A DNA stretch of 64,000 bases from Salipaludibacillus neizhouensis (GCF_002886185.1 NZ_KZ614146.1:2761914-2825913), one strand, 5' to 3'. Positions 37,078 to 45,700 are shown, counted from the first letter of the stretch. Numbers and translations: made by a program. The notes: generated by a model not told the origin, from the sequence alone.

Positions 37078-38238
37078 TCATCGTTCTGTTCGAAGAGGAC
37101 CCCGCTCCTTATCCTGTGATTTAAGCGCTTTATCTATCTCAGCCTCTGCTTCTAAGTCATTTTCTTTCTTTTTCGCTTCTTTAAGCTTTGTCTCAGCTTC
37201 ATTACTAGAAGTAATTTGACTGATAGCCCACGCAGATGTTCCTCGAATTACTGGTCTTGGATCCTCAAGTAATAATGTATACAGTGTTTCTAACGCTTCT
37301 TTTTCTTTAAAGAATCCGAGGGCGATAATTGCATTACGTTGAATAGGTTTCTTCCCTCGCCATGATCCTGACATTTTGCCGTATTTCTCCTTAAATTCTC
37401 TGTTACTAATCGTAAGTAAAGGAATTAATGTAGGTTTTACAGTCTCAGGATCTGGCTCCATCTCGGGATGATTGTGCGCATCCTTGCCTTTATTCTTTGG
37501 ACAAACTACTTGACATGTATCACATCCATACAAACGATTGCCAATCTTTTTTCTGTATCTTTCCGGGAGCATCCCTTTCGTTTGCGTTAAAAAGGCAATA
37601 CATTTATTCGAATCTAATTGTCCTCCCTGAATGAGTGCATCAGTTGGGCAAGCATCTACGCATTTATTACAAGAACCACATTGGTCAAGCAAAGGTTGAT
37701 CTTCTGGTATATCAACTGTAGTAATCATCTCACCCAAGTATACATAGGATCCAAACTCTGGTGTAATGATCGCACAGTTTTTAGCGCTCCAGCCAATACC
37801 CGCTCTTTCAGCGACAGCTCTATCGGAAAGTTCTCCGGTATCAACCATTGCGGTTGACTTAGAGCCAGGCACTTTTTTTTCAATAAACTCGACAAGAAGA
37901 TTTAATTTTCTCCTTAATACATGATGATAATCTTCTCCCCACGAGGCCCTGCAAAATATTCCCCTTCTGTCCCCCCGTTTTGATTTAGGTGCATTTTTCA
38001 TTTTTGAAGGGTAAGCTAACGCAATAGAAATAATTGTTGATGCCTCAGGTAGAAGCATTTGAGGTTCTGTTCGCTCTTTAAGCGAGCCTTTTTCAAATCC
38101 TGATTGATACCCTAATTCTTGCTGTTGTTTTAAGCGGGACTTGAGTGTTACAAAAGGGTCCGCGGAAGTAAACCCAATTTTGTCAATCCCTACATGCTTA
38201 CTATATGCAATTAGTTCATTCTTTAACTGGGCATTCAT
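37078..38238 (-). CDS. queG: Epoxyqueuosine reductase
   Basis: Cobalamin-dependent enzyme that reduces epoxyqueuosine to queuosine in the wobble base of tRNAs. Two [4Fe-4S] ligand sets are visible: CGSCNKCVDACPTDAL and CDTCQVVCPKN. The N-terminal cobalamin-binding half has RGIFCRASWGEDYHHVLR and SMVDTGELSDRAVAERAGIG-type motifs close to B. subtilis QueG (YhbA). The C-terminal part is HEAT-like (WAISQI region), as in Bacillus homologues. 386 aa. Start is either the ATG at 38238 or the preceding GTG at 38241; a GGGGGG run lies upstream. Confidence 0.95.
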   Translation of the reverse strand: MNAQLKNELIAYSKHVGIDKIGFTSADPFVTLKSRLKQQQELGYQSGFEKGSLKERTEPQMLLPEASTIISIALAYPSKMKNAPKSKRGDRRGIFCRASWGEDYHHVLRRKLNLLVEFIEKKVPGSKSTAMVDTGELSDRAVAERAGIGWSAKNCAIITPEFGSYVYLGEMITTVDIPEDQPLLDQCGSCNKCVDACPTDALIQGGQLDSNKCIAFLTQTKGMLPERYRKKIGNRLYGCDTCQVVCPKNKGKDAHNHPEMEPDPETVKPTLIPLLTISNREFKEKYGKMSGSWRGKKPIQRNAIIALGFFKEKEALETLYTLLLEDPRPVIRGTSAWAISQITSSNEAETKLKEAKKKENDLEAEAEIDKALKSQDKERGPLRTER

Positions 38239-38365
38239 CACGGTATTCCCCCCTTTTTTTCTATTTAGTATCTATAATATCTTTACAAAGCGAAAAAGCA
38301 GCGTTTCTATAGTAGAAACACTACTTCTCATGATTAACATATATTTTAATTTTTATAAATAAAAT

Positions 38366-38439
38366 TGGAGCGGGTGATGAGAATCGAACTCACATCATCA
38401 GCTTGGAAGGCTGAGGTTTTACCACTAAACTACACCCGC
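38366..38439 (-). tRNA. tRNA-Gly (TCC)
   Basis: 74-nt cloverleaf with acceptor stem GCGGGTG/CACCCGC, encoded 3' CCA, T-loop GTTCGATTC and anticodon TCC in CTTCCAA. Stands alone between queG and the SDR gene. Confidence 0.95.
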
Positions 38440-38612
38440 AGTATTAACTTCTTTCAACTGATTCTTCTAATAACCTGATATCTATTTTACTACTCTGCTT
38501 AGAAAATGTCAATAATAATTAAAGATGTTATCAATTCCGCGAAAATGGTTATATATAAATTGTGGAATTAATTTTATGAAAATCTAGAAAATAACTGGAA
38601 GAGGTGTTTTAC

Positions 38613-39491
38613 GTGAAATACTCACGCATTAAGGACTTACAAAAAGAAGGACAGCCAGCACAAATACAACAGCGACAGCCTGGAATAGAAAATGAAATGA
38701 ATCCAGAGCCCGTGTATGATGATCCTGACTACAAAGGTTCAGGAAAGTTAAAAGATAAAGTTGTGTTATTAACAGGAGGAGATAGTGGGGTTGGACGAGC
38801 TGTAGCAATAGCTTTTGCAAAAGAAGGTGCCAAATTAGCGATCGTGTATTTAGATGAAAATGATGACGCAGAAAAAACAAAAGCTATTGTGGAAAGCTAC
38901 GGATCTCCTTGCAAGCTCATTCCTGGTGATGTCGGTGAAGAGAAGTTTTGCTTTGAAGCAGTAAGTAAAACTATCGACGAGTATGGTCAATTGGATTCTT
39001 TAATAAATAACGCTGCCGAGCAGCATTACCAAGAGAAGATTGAAGATATATCATTTGAGCAATTGGAGCGTACCTTTAAAACAAACATTTTCTCTGCATT
39101 TCATTTAATTAAAGCAGCAAGACCCCACCTTAAGCCGGGAAGCAATATCGTGAACACTGTTTCTATCGTGGCTTATCAAGGTATGCCTGTATTAATGGAT
39201 TATGCCGCTACAAAAGGCGCTTTAGTTGCATTAACAAGATCTTTATCTGAAAATCTTGTCTCAAAAGGAATTAGAGTAAACGGGGTTGCTCCCGGGCCAA
39301 TTTGGACACCGCTCATCCCTGCATCATTTCCTGCAAGCAGCGTTGCTAAGTTCGGGACAGATACTCCAATGGGACGACCAGGACAGCCCGCTGAACTCGC
39401 CCCATCCTATGTGTATTTAGCATCTGATGATTCATCTTACGTTTCAGGACAAGTGCTGCATGTAAATGGCGGAAAAATTGTAAATGGTTAA
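38613..39491 (+). CDS. SDR-family oxidoreductase (YhdF/YhxC-like)
   Basis: Classical short-chain dehydrogenase, 292 aa. After an N-terminal extension rich in Gln and Pro typical of general-stress SDRs, the cofactor motif TGGDSGVGRAVA is near 55-66. The catalytic set is NNAAEQ, a Ser in VSIVAYQG, and YAATK with Tyr and Lys; the C-terminus has GQVLHVNGG. These match the B. subtilis YhdF/YdaD/YhxC group (glucose/ribitol dehydrogenase family), with unknown substrate. GTG 38613 is used since GAGGTG forms its ribosome site; the frame's upstream GTG at 38604 is that same site. Confidence 0.87.
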   Translation: MKYSRIKDLQKEGQPAQIQQRQPGIENEMNPEPVYDDPDYKGSGKLKDKVVLLTGGDSGVGRAVAIAFAKEGAKLAIVYLDENDDAEKTKAIVESYGSPCKLIPGDVGEEKFCFEAVSKTIDEYGQLDSLINNAAEQHYQEKIEDISFEQLERTFKTNIFSAFHLIKAARPHLKPGSNIVNTVSIVAYQGMPVLMDYAATKGALVALTRSLSENLVSKGIRVNGVAPGPIWTPLIPASFPASSVAKFGTDTPMGRPGQPAELAPSYVYLASDDSSYVSGQVLHVNGGKIVNG

Positions 39492-39726
39492 GAATCAATG
39501 AAGTCTAGTTTTAGAAAAGAAACTTGAAGAAACGAAATACGGCGACTTCAGCTGTAAAAGCAACTACTGAAGGCCTACGAAGTGGTTTGTCAAAAAAAAG
39601 TGGTCGCATAGGCAATTCTAAGTAAAAACAGACTAAAGTTTTAATGTTTTTTCTCGTTATTTTCCATCTATATTTTCTTTTAAATAAGAAAAGCTATAGA
39701 GGAGATAAAACGAGGAGGATCATAAA

Positions 39727-40656
39727 ATGAAGAAAAAAATATTACTATTATTATCACTGTGTTTCATTTTAATCACGGTTGCTTGCAATGACAATAACAT
39801 GAACAACGCTTTTGAAGGTCAAAGACAAAGCTTACAAGGTCAACACATGAAAAATGGTCTTCAAACCAAAGAGGATGACAACCTTTCAAGTATTAAAACA
39901 GAAATGTCAAGTTCTGAATTTCCGCACACGAAATCGTTTCAAGTGCAAGAAGCACAATTTGATTTTGAAGTTGATGAGAATCAGTCCCATCCAGAAGCGT
40001 TGTATCACAGTAATTTCCCTCTAGAAGGAATACCTAATCTTAACGAGTTTTTGCCTGAAGAAGGATTACCAGATCTAAATATTCAACAACCTTCTCCAGG
40101 TCAAGAGCAACCAGCTCCCGAGCAAGCCCGGCCTGAACCTGAACAACCTCAACAACCAGATCAAGGTCAACCTGAACAGGAACAACCTCAACAACCAGAT
40201 CAAGGGCAGCCTAGTCAACAGCCTCAGCAACCTGAACAAGTACAACAGCCTGATACTACACAAGGTGGTACTGAAGGCACTCAACAAGAAGAGCAACAAG
40301 TTATCGATTTAACCAATCAGCAACGAAGAGAAAATGGACTTTCCGATCTACAAGCTGATGACGCTTTAAGCAATGTTGCCAGAGCAAAGTCAACGGATAT
40401 GCAGCAAAATAATTACTTTTCCCATACTAGTCCTACCTACGGATCTCCTTTTGATATGATGAGGGATTTTGATATTAATTATAGTTCCGCGGGAGAAAAT
40501 ATCGCTCAAGGACAACGGTCACCTCAAGAAGTCGTGCAAGCATGGATGGATAGTCCGGGGCATAGAGAAAATATATTAAATGGAACATACACACACATCG
40601 GTGTCGGTTATGATCCAAACGGCAATCACTGGACACAAATGTTTATCAGTAAATAA
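39727..40656 (+). CDS. Secreted CAP-domain lipoprotein with Gln/Pro-rich linker
   Basis: 309-aa lipoprotein. Signal peptide with lipobox ITVAC (Cys near residue 19). Residues about 110-185 are a Gln/Pro/Glu-rich linker containing a 13-residue tandem repeat with core EQPQQPDQGQ. The C-terminal domain (190-309) is a bacterial CAP/SCP domain as in YkwD: TNQQRRENGL, YFSHTSPTYGSPFD, SAGENIAQG and WMDSPGHRENIL, with conserved His and Glu. It is probably wall-associated; CAP roles in bacteria are poorly known. Followed by a strong terminator. Confidence 0.85.
   Translation: MKKKILLLLSLCFILITVACNDNNMNNAFEGQRQSLQGQHMKNGLQTKEDDNLSSIKTEMSSSEFPHTKSFQVQEAQFDFEVDENQSHPEALYHSNFPLEGIPNLNEFLPEEGLPDLNIQQPSPGQEQPAPEQARPEPEQPQQPDQGQPEQEQPQQPDQGQPSQQPQQPEQVQQPDTTQGGTEGTQQEEQQVIDLTNQQRRENGLSDLQADDALSNVARAKSTDMQQNNYFSHTSPTYGSPFDMMRDFDINYSSAGENIAQGQRSPQEVVQAWMDSPGHRENILNGTYTHIGVGYDPNGNHWTQMFISK
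40141..40205 (+). repeat. Direct repeat in the CAP lipoprotein linker
   Basis: A 26-bp unit starting GAACAACCTCAACAACCAGA occurs at 40141 and again, identical, at 40180, a 39-bp period (13 codons). It encodes the Gln/Pro linker and is a likely site of length variation. Confidence 0.8.
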
Positions 40657-40668
40657 ATTACAGCGAGA

Positions 40669-40704
40669 GGGATGTGGCGAGTAAATGCCACATCCCCTTT
40701 TTAA
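40669..40704 (+). terminator. Terminator of the CAP lipoprotein gene
   Basis: Arms gggatgtggc / gccacatccc followed by CTTTTTAATTTTT. Confidence 0.85.
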
Positions 40705-40739
40705 TTTTTGAAATCCTACTTTTTTAGTACATCGTTTCT

Positions 40740-41078
40740 TTACATATGTTTCTTTTCATATTTCCATTTAGTATCTTCTATTTCCTGTTCTCCATTCCCC
40801 ACACTCTTAATCAAACCAATTCCTTCAATTTCTTTTAAAAGCTTATAAACCGCTGCTACGTCCATTTTATTTGCAAAAACCTTTTCTGCCAGTTCAGTTG
40901 TTGTTGGATACGTCTTTGTATTATTTTCACGAATATGTATTAAAAGCTTAACCCGTTTCTTTTGACGTGCATCTTCCTTGTATTTACCAGTAACTATATT
41001 TTTGAGAGGATCACTAATAAATACACCGAGTACAATACCCATCATAACTAAAAATAAATCATATAAAATTACACTCAC
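40740..41078 (-). CDS. Membrane-anchored winged-helix-like protein, 112 aa
   Basis: Unrecognised protein with an N-terminal hydrophobic helix (ILYDLFLVMMGIVLGVFI) and a cytoplasmic domain whose pattern TTTELAEKVFANKMDVAAVYKLLKEIEGIGLI is like a winged helix-turn-helix; it is described in pieces here, roughly residues 60-92. This could be a membrane-tethered regulator. Start at GTG 41078, with GGAAGGTG 7 nt upstream; the earlier GTG belongs to the ribosome site. Divergent from the GntR operon. Confidence 0.55.
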   Translation of the reverse strand: MSVILYDLFLVMMGIVLGVFISDPLKNIVTGKYKEDARQKKRVKLLIHIRENNTKTYPTTTELAEKVFANKMDVAAVYKLLKEIEGIGLIKSVGNGEQEIEDTKWKYEKKHM

Positions 41079-41205
41079 AATAATCACCTTCCTTAAAGGA
41101 TTAGTTTAACAAATTGACACAGTAACTGAAAGTTACATATTCACTTGATAAAACACCTAATCGAAAAAATGGGTGGTAATTCTCTGATAAAAATAACTTA
41201 ATATA

Positions 41206-41234
41206 TTGCATTATATCTTCGTTGGTTGTATAGT
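41206..41234 (+). promoter_or_regulatory. SigA promoter of the YtrA-type operon
   Basis: TTGCAT (41206-41211), 17-nt spacer, TATAGT (41229-41234). Confidence 0.7.
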
Positions 41235-41254
41235 TAGTTACATAGGTAATTAAC
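41233..41254. promoter_or_regulatory. Probable GntR-family operator
   Basis: Inverted repeat GTTAgTTAC-atag-GTAAtTAAC, with only the central base of each arm unpaired. It overlaps the -10 box and the likely transcription start, and lies 21 bp before the regulator gene, so autorepression is expected. Confidence 0.6.
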
Positions 41255-41274
41255 CGATTAAGGAGGTTGCATGA

Positions 41275-41652
41275 ATGAAAAGTTCATTAGATGAAAATAA
41301 GCCAATATTTCTTCAAATTAAAGAACAAATTGAAGATTCTATTATAAATGAAACAATTAAAACAGCAGAAAGAATCCCCTCTACAAATGAGTTTGCAGCC
41401 TATTACAAAATAAATCCAGCTACTGCTGCAAAAGGAATAAATGAATTAGTCATGGAAAATATCCTAATTAAACAAAGGGGTGTTGGAATGTTTGTAACCG
41501 ACAATGCAAAAGAAATTCTGATTAATAAGCGAAAAAAAATATTTTACAAGAACTACATGGATCCATTAAAAAAAGAAGCAACCAAACTAGGAATCAGTAA
41601 CATGGATTTAATTGAAATGGTAAAAATGGAGGGGATTGAAGATGAGAATTGA
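41275..41652 (+). CDS. GntR-family regulator, YtrA subfamily
   Basis: 125-aa repressor with a winged helix-turn-helix (residues about 10-75; IPSTNEFAAYYKINPATAAKG is the recognition region) and a short C-terminal helical dimerisation tail instead of a large effector domain. This architecture defines the YtrA subfamily, which usually controls an adjacent ABC transporter and responds to cell-wall antibiotics. AAGGAGG precedes the ATG. It overlaps the next gene by 11 bp. Confidence 0.88.
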   Translation: MKSSLDENKPIFLQIKEQIEDSIINETIKTAERIPSTNEFAAYYKINPATAAKGINELVMENILIKQRGVGMFVTDNAKEILINKRKKIFYKNYMDPLKKEATKLGISNMDLIEMVKMEGIEDEN

Positions 41653-42499
41653 AGTTAAAAACTTATCCAAGAAATACAAGAAGCAACATGCCTTAAATAA
41701 TGTTTCCTTTACGCTAGAAGAACCAAAAATTTACGGTCTTCTAGGTAGAAATGGTGCAGGAAAAACTACTTTCATGGATATATTGTCCGGAAATATTTTA
41801 GCCAGTGAAGGGAAGATTTTAATTAATGGTAAGAATCCATTTGATAATCAGGAGCTAACAGAATCAATTTGTTTAATGAAAGAAGGAGACAATTTTAAGA
41901 AGGATTTGAAAGTGAAAAATGTGCTCAAAATCTTTTCTTATTTTTATCCTACCTGGGATCATAAACTAGCTGATGACCTTATTAATGAATACAACCTTAA
42001 TCTAAACGCAAAAATTAAAAGTCTCTCAAAAGGAATGGAATCATCTCTTGGAATTATTGTCGGTTTAGCAAGCAAAGCACCAATTACTATCTTTGATGAA
42101 CCATATATTGGTCTGGACGCCCCTTCACGTCAGAAATTTTATGAAATACTTCTAGAAGAATATCAAACTGAAAAAAGAACTATTATATTCTCTACCCACC
42201 TTATTGATGAAGTAAGTTTACTATTTGAAGAGGTACTTATTTTACAAGAAGGTTCCCTTGTTTTACAAGAAAACGCGGATACCCTTAGAGACAGTACTTG
42301 CGCTGTTTCCGGTAATACCGAAGAGGTAGAACTATATATCAAAGACAAAGAGGTAATTGGAAAAAAACGTCTTGCCGGAACGATGACTGCCTATATTTAC
42401 GGGAGTATAGAAGAGGCTAAAAAACAAGGTTTTACTGCTGAAGGTGTACCAATTCAAGAACTAATGATTTATTTAACTGATGGAAAGAGAGGTGCCTAA
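41642..42499 (+). CDS. ABC transporter ATP-binding protein (YtrB-like)
   Basis: 285-aa ATPase with Walker A GRNGAGKTT near 36-44, signature motif LSKGMESS, Walker B ITIFDEPYIGLD and His switch STHLIDE. The signature LSKGME replaces the usual LSGGQ, as often in YtrB/antibiotic-type exporters. Start at ATG 41642 with GGAGGGG upstream. It overlaps the regulator gene and is overlapped by the permease gene, so the three form one operon. Substrate unknown. Confidence 0.88.
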   Translation: MRIEVKNLSKKYKKQHALNNVSFTLEEPKIYGLLGRNGAGKTTFMDILSGNILASEGKILINGKNPFDNQELTESICLMKEGDNFKKDLKVKNVLKIFSYFYPTWDHKLADDLINEYNLNLNAKIKSLSKGMESSLGIIVGLASKAPITIFDEPYIGLDAPSRQKFYEILLEEYQTEKRTIIFSTHLIDEVSLLFEEVLILQEGSLVLQENADTLRDSTCAVSGNTEEVELYIKDKEVIGKKRLAGTMTAYIYGSIEEAKKQGFTAEGVPIQELMIYLTDGKRGA

Positions 42500-43202
42500 T
42501 ATGGGAAGACAAATTAAAGGATTGTTATATTTTTTCATCACTGATTTACGATACTCACTGATAACTTTTTGGACTATTTTATTAAGCATCTTAGTGATCT
42601 CTCTTACATTCGCTTACTTTTTGCTAAGCGTAGAAGATGGAGGGTTTTACTTTGGATTCCCTTTTGCCATCTATATTTATATGGGGATCTTGGGGTTCCT
42701 AACCGTAAAGCAAAGTATTCCTTTTTCTTTGAAACTGGGAGCTACTAGAAAAAATATTTTTATTAGTCTCGGCTTGTTCTTTTTAGGATTATCGATTGCA
42801 AAAGCTATTTTTGCAAGTATTATTCAATCACTTACGTTAAAATTCACTGAAATCACCAGTATCCACACCTTTGAATTCATCCATCCTGCATCTCTTCTCG
42901 AAGATACATGGTTAAATCGAGTGATCATCGACTCAAGCATTTTGTTTTTTCTCTCTGTATTCATGTTTATTATCAGTTTACTATTTTATAAATATGGATT
43001 AGCCGGCGGAGGAAGTGTAACAGGAATTATTGTTATTGCCTTACTTGTTGGGATTGCGAAAGGATGGATTTTTGACTTCTTTATTAACTTGTTCTCAGAC
43101 ATAAATCTTTTATTCTTCTTCCAACTGTTTGCTATTTCTCTAATATTATTTTGTCTATCCTTTTTATTATTAAGGAAAATCACGACAGTGAATGTTAAAT
43201 AG
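42480..43202 (+). CDS. ABC transporter permease of the YtrA-type operon
   Basis: About 240 aa with six hydrophobic helices (around 16-45, 55-75, 95-120, 150-172, 180-200 and 210-235), pairing with the ATPase encoded just upstream. The frame opens 20 bp inside the ATPase gene; the ATG at 42501 (MGRQIKGLLYFFITDLRYS), with GAGAGGTG upstream, is the more likely start. No family-specific motif is visible. Probably exports or moves a lipid-like or antibiotic substrate, by analogy. Confidence 0.8.
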   Translation: MEREVPNMGRQIKGLLYFFITDLRYSLITFWTILLSILVISLTFAYFLLSVEDGGFYFGFPFAIYIYMGILGFLTVKQSIPFSLKLGATRKNIFISLGLFFLGLSIAKAIFASIIQSLTLKFTEITSIHTFEFIHPASLLEDTWLNRVIIDSSILFFLSVFMFIISLLFYKYGLAGGGSVTGIIVIALLVGIAKGWIFDFFINLFSDINLLFFFQLFAISLILFCLSFLLLRKITTVNVK

Positions 43203-43232
43203 TTAGGTTAGCAAAACTGCATTGCAGTAGCA

Positions 43233-43292
43233 TTGTCCCGCGGAAAGCAGCAGCCTAGAGATCAATCTCTAAATACTAATAATTTTATAACC
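43233..43292 (+). repeat. Interspersed intergenic repeat, copy 4
   Basis: CCCGCGGAAAGCAGCAGCCTAGAG, given here only by its blocks CCGCGGAAAGC and GCCTAGAG, then ATCTCTAAA and AATAATTTTATAA. Same order as the reference copy at 25799-25893, with a shortened middle. Confidence 0.55.
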
Positions 43293-43337
43293 GCTGAATA
43301 AAAAGACCTGGTCAGCCCTCCGCAAATATCGAAAAAT

Positions 43338-43367
43338 GCCTATTAGGAAACATTTTTCCTAATAGGC
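43338..43367 (-). terminator. Terminator of the TRAP/HPr-like operon
   Basis: Thirteen-base arms gcctattaggaaa / tttcctaataggc with a short loop; ATTTTTC follows on the minus strand. Confidence 0.85.
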
Positions 43368-43400
43368 GAACTTGCTTTTGTTTTTCTTCCTTTTGCGTTG

Positions 43401-43658
43401 TCACGTTAAAAAGTCTACGACTGCTTCTAATGCTTCCTCACAATCTTCCCCTACTGCGCGAACAGAAATACTGTCCCCATTTTCTAGGTGTAATGTTACA
43501 AGACCAAGAAAGCTTTTCACATTTGCTTCTAATACATTTCCCCGCATAACTTTTTGTAAATAAATATCCGAATTGAACTGTTGCAGCTTTCCAGTTAACT
43601 CGATGATTGTTTGTGTTTCATCAATATGAACAGTAATTCTTTTTTTACTTTCTTCCAA
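43401..43658 (-). CDS. HPr-like protein lacking the active-site histidine (Crh-like)
   Basis: With a TTG start at 43658 (AAAGGTGGGG 7 nt upstream) the product is 85 aa, the standard HPr length. The C-terminal two thirds follow HPr/Crh: FNSDIYLQ, then NVKSFLGLVTL where Ser49 aligns with the regulatory Ser46, then RAVGEDCEEALEAV. The phosphotransfer loop with His15 (IHARPA in HPr, LQARPA in Crh) is missing; the corresponding stretch reads IDETQTIIELTG. It therefore cannot carry PTS phosphate. It may work through Ser phosphorylation or as a pure regulator. Last gene of the gnd-TRAP cluster, 181 bp after dctM. Confidence 0.75.
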   Translation of the reverse strand: MEESKKRITVHIDETQTIIELTGKLQQFNSDIYLQKVMRGNVLEANVKSFLGLVTLHLENGDSISVRAVGEDCEEALEAVVDFLT

Positions 43659-43839
43659 TAGTAACCCCACCTTTCCGCTATTTACCGTTCTTACAATCCC
43701 AAAAAATACACGGAACTCCCGCTGAAAAAAAGTCAACTGAGACCAATCAGTGTGATTTTCCCGATGTGCTTGCCGTATATTAAAATTGGACGATAACAGA
43801 GCCTTTTAATTAAAAGTAAACGTTGAGCAATTACTTGAA

Positions 43840-45114
43840 CTAACCTAAAAGCATCAATGATAATTGAGGTATAAAAATAATCACAATCAACGTAACGAGC
43901 ATCGCAATAAAAAATGGAATGATGGCTTTTGATATTGCCTCAATCGATAATCCTGAAATTCCGGATGAAACAAACAAATTTACTCCGAGCGGAGGAGTAA
44001 TGAAGCCAATTGCTAAATTTACAATCATAATTATCCCGAAATGTACAGGATCATATCCAATATTCACTGCAATTGGCAATAAAATTGGCGTTAAGATAAT
44101 AATTGCTGCTAACGTATCCATAAAGCAACCAACCACTAAGAGTAACAGTGTGATAAGTAAAATGATTACGATCGAATTATCGGAAATAGAGAGCATTGCT
44201 TCAGCTACCTGATTTGGAATTTGTTCTACCGTTAGCAGTCTACCGAATGCAGTAGCAGTTCCAACAATAATTAATATTGTTGCAGTCGTTAAAGCTGCAT
44301 CACTAATTATCTTTGGTAATTCTTTGATTTTTAATTCGCCATATAAAACAGTACCTGCAATTAGCCCGTAAACAACAGCTATAACTGATGCCTCGGTTGG
44401 AGTGAAAATCCCCCCATATATACCACCAAGAATAATTAACGGCACCAATAAAGCCCATTTCGCATCCCAAGCTGCCGCAAGTAATCCCTTAAAAGAAAAC
44501 TTTTCTTCCGTGCCTTTATATCCCATCTTTTTAGAGTAAAAGTAAGCATATACCATTAATCCTAAGGCAACACAAATACCAGGAATGATACCTGCAATAA
44601 ACATATCACCGATCGTCGCTCCAGTACCAACAACCCCGTAAATAACCATGGGGATACTTGGAGGGATGATTACACCTAGTGACCCTGCTGCTGCAACTGT
44701 TGCCGTGGCAAACCGTTTATCATATCCCATCTTTACCATTGCTGGAATCATAATACCACCAACTGCGGCTACCGTTGCTGGAGCAGAACCTGACACTGCG
44801 GCGAAAAACATACAAGTAACAATTGTTGCTATCGCAAATCCACCTGTTCTATTTCCAACAATTTTATTCGCCACCTTAAATAAGCGATCGGAAATTCCTC
44901 CTTTTGCCATAATCTCCCCCGCAAGAATAAAAAATGGCACCGCCATCAGGGGAAAAGAATCAACTGATGTTACAAGGCCTTGTGCTAAAAACTCAAGTGG
45001 TAACGACCCTGAATAAATAATCGTGACTAATGTAGCTATACCTAGCGAAATTCCAATTGGGACACTCAGTAACAAAAATAGCGCAAAACTTCCAAACAAC
45101 ACTGCTGCAGTCAT
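43840..45114 (-). CDS. dctM: TRAP transporter large permease
   Basis: Large membrane subunit of a tripartite ATP-independent periplasmic transporter, 424 aa with about twelve helices. Family motifs: GGIMIPAMVKMGYDKRFATA-type segment near 125-145, SLGVIIPPSIPMVIYG and FITPPLGVNLFV near the C-terminus. Uptake is driven by a sodium or proton gradient, with the solute delivered by DctP. TTAGGAGG precedes the ATG and the gene follows dctQ after 16 bp. Confidence 0.94.
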   Translation of the reverse strand: MTAAVLFGSFALFLLLSVPIGISLGIATLVTIIYSGSLPLEFLAQGLVTSVDSFPLMAVPFFILAGEIMAKGGISDRLFKVANKIVGNRTGGFAIATIVTCMFFAAVSGSAPATVAAVGGIMIPAMVKMGYDKRFATATVAAAGSLGVIIPPSIPMVIYGVVGTGATIGDMFIAGIIPGICVALGLMVYAYFYSKKMGYKGTEEKFSFKGLLAAAWDAKWALLVPLIILGGIYGGIFTPTEASVIAVVYGLIAGTVLYGELKIKELPKIISDAALTTATILIIVGTATAFGRLLTVEQIPNQVAEAMLSISDNSIVIILLITLLLLVVGCFMDTLAAIIILTPILLPIAVNIGYDPVHFGIIMIVNLAIGFITPPLGVNLFVSSGISGLSIEAISKAIIPFFIAMLVTLIVIIFIPQLSLMLLG

Positions 45115-45130
45115 TATATGTACCTCCTAA

Positions 45131-45700
45131 CTAGTCTTTTTTATTTTCAGTAGCCTCTATTTGATCCTGAATCTCTTTATTTTCAAGAATAACCTCTTGT
45201 TCCGTTTTCACCTGGAACTCTTCATTTCCCAGTAACGCCTTGAATTGTTTTATCAGTTGTTGAATAATTCGAATAGCAGTCAAACCCATTCCAACAGGAG
45301 TTGCCAGATAGACTATGCCCATAGGAATATGAAGTGCCGGTGACGTTTGACCAAAGCCAAGCAACTGTTTCGAAATATCGTAACCATAAATAACAACAAA
45401 GATAGCAAAACCTAGAAAGATAATATTTGAAACAATATTCAATACAATTTTAGCTTTATCTTTTAATAAAACTAACATCACATCCACTTTAATATGACGT
45501 TGTTTTTTCACTCCGTAACTGATACCAATATAAACTAGCCAGATAAAACAATATCTTGCAAGCTCTTCAGACCACGACAGAGAAGAATTCATAACATGAC
45601 GCATAAATACTTGCAAAGCAATAGCTACTACCATTGTTACTGAAAAAATAATTAACAACACTTCTTCTAAATGATCGTCTATCCAACGTAAAACCTTCAT
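45131..45700 (-). CDS. dctQ: TRAP transporter small permease
   Basis: 189-aa subunit with four membrane helices (about 14-32, 48-66, 85-105 and 128-148). The DctQ pattern VFMRHVMNSSLSWSEELARY is located near 31-50, with the conserved WSEELARY. The C-terminal 35 residues are charged, Glu/Lys-rich and cytoplasmic. It lies between dctP, separated by an intercistronic hairpin, and dctM. Confidence 0.9.
   Translation of the reverse strand: MKVLRWIDDHLEEVLLIIFSVTMVVAIALQVFMRHVMNSSLSWSEELARYCFIWLVYIGISYGVKKQRHIKVDVMLVLLKDKAKIVLNIVSNIIFLGFAIFVVIYGYDISKQLLGFGQTSPALHIPMGIVYLATPVGMGLTAIRIIQQLIKQFKALLGNEEFQVKTEQEVILENKEIQDQIEATENKKD

Noticed and set aside
40141..40205. Direct repeats considered as a CRISPR array
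   Set aside because: Only two units at a codon-multiple period inside a coding region; they encode a Gln/Pro linker.
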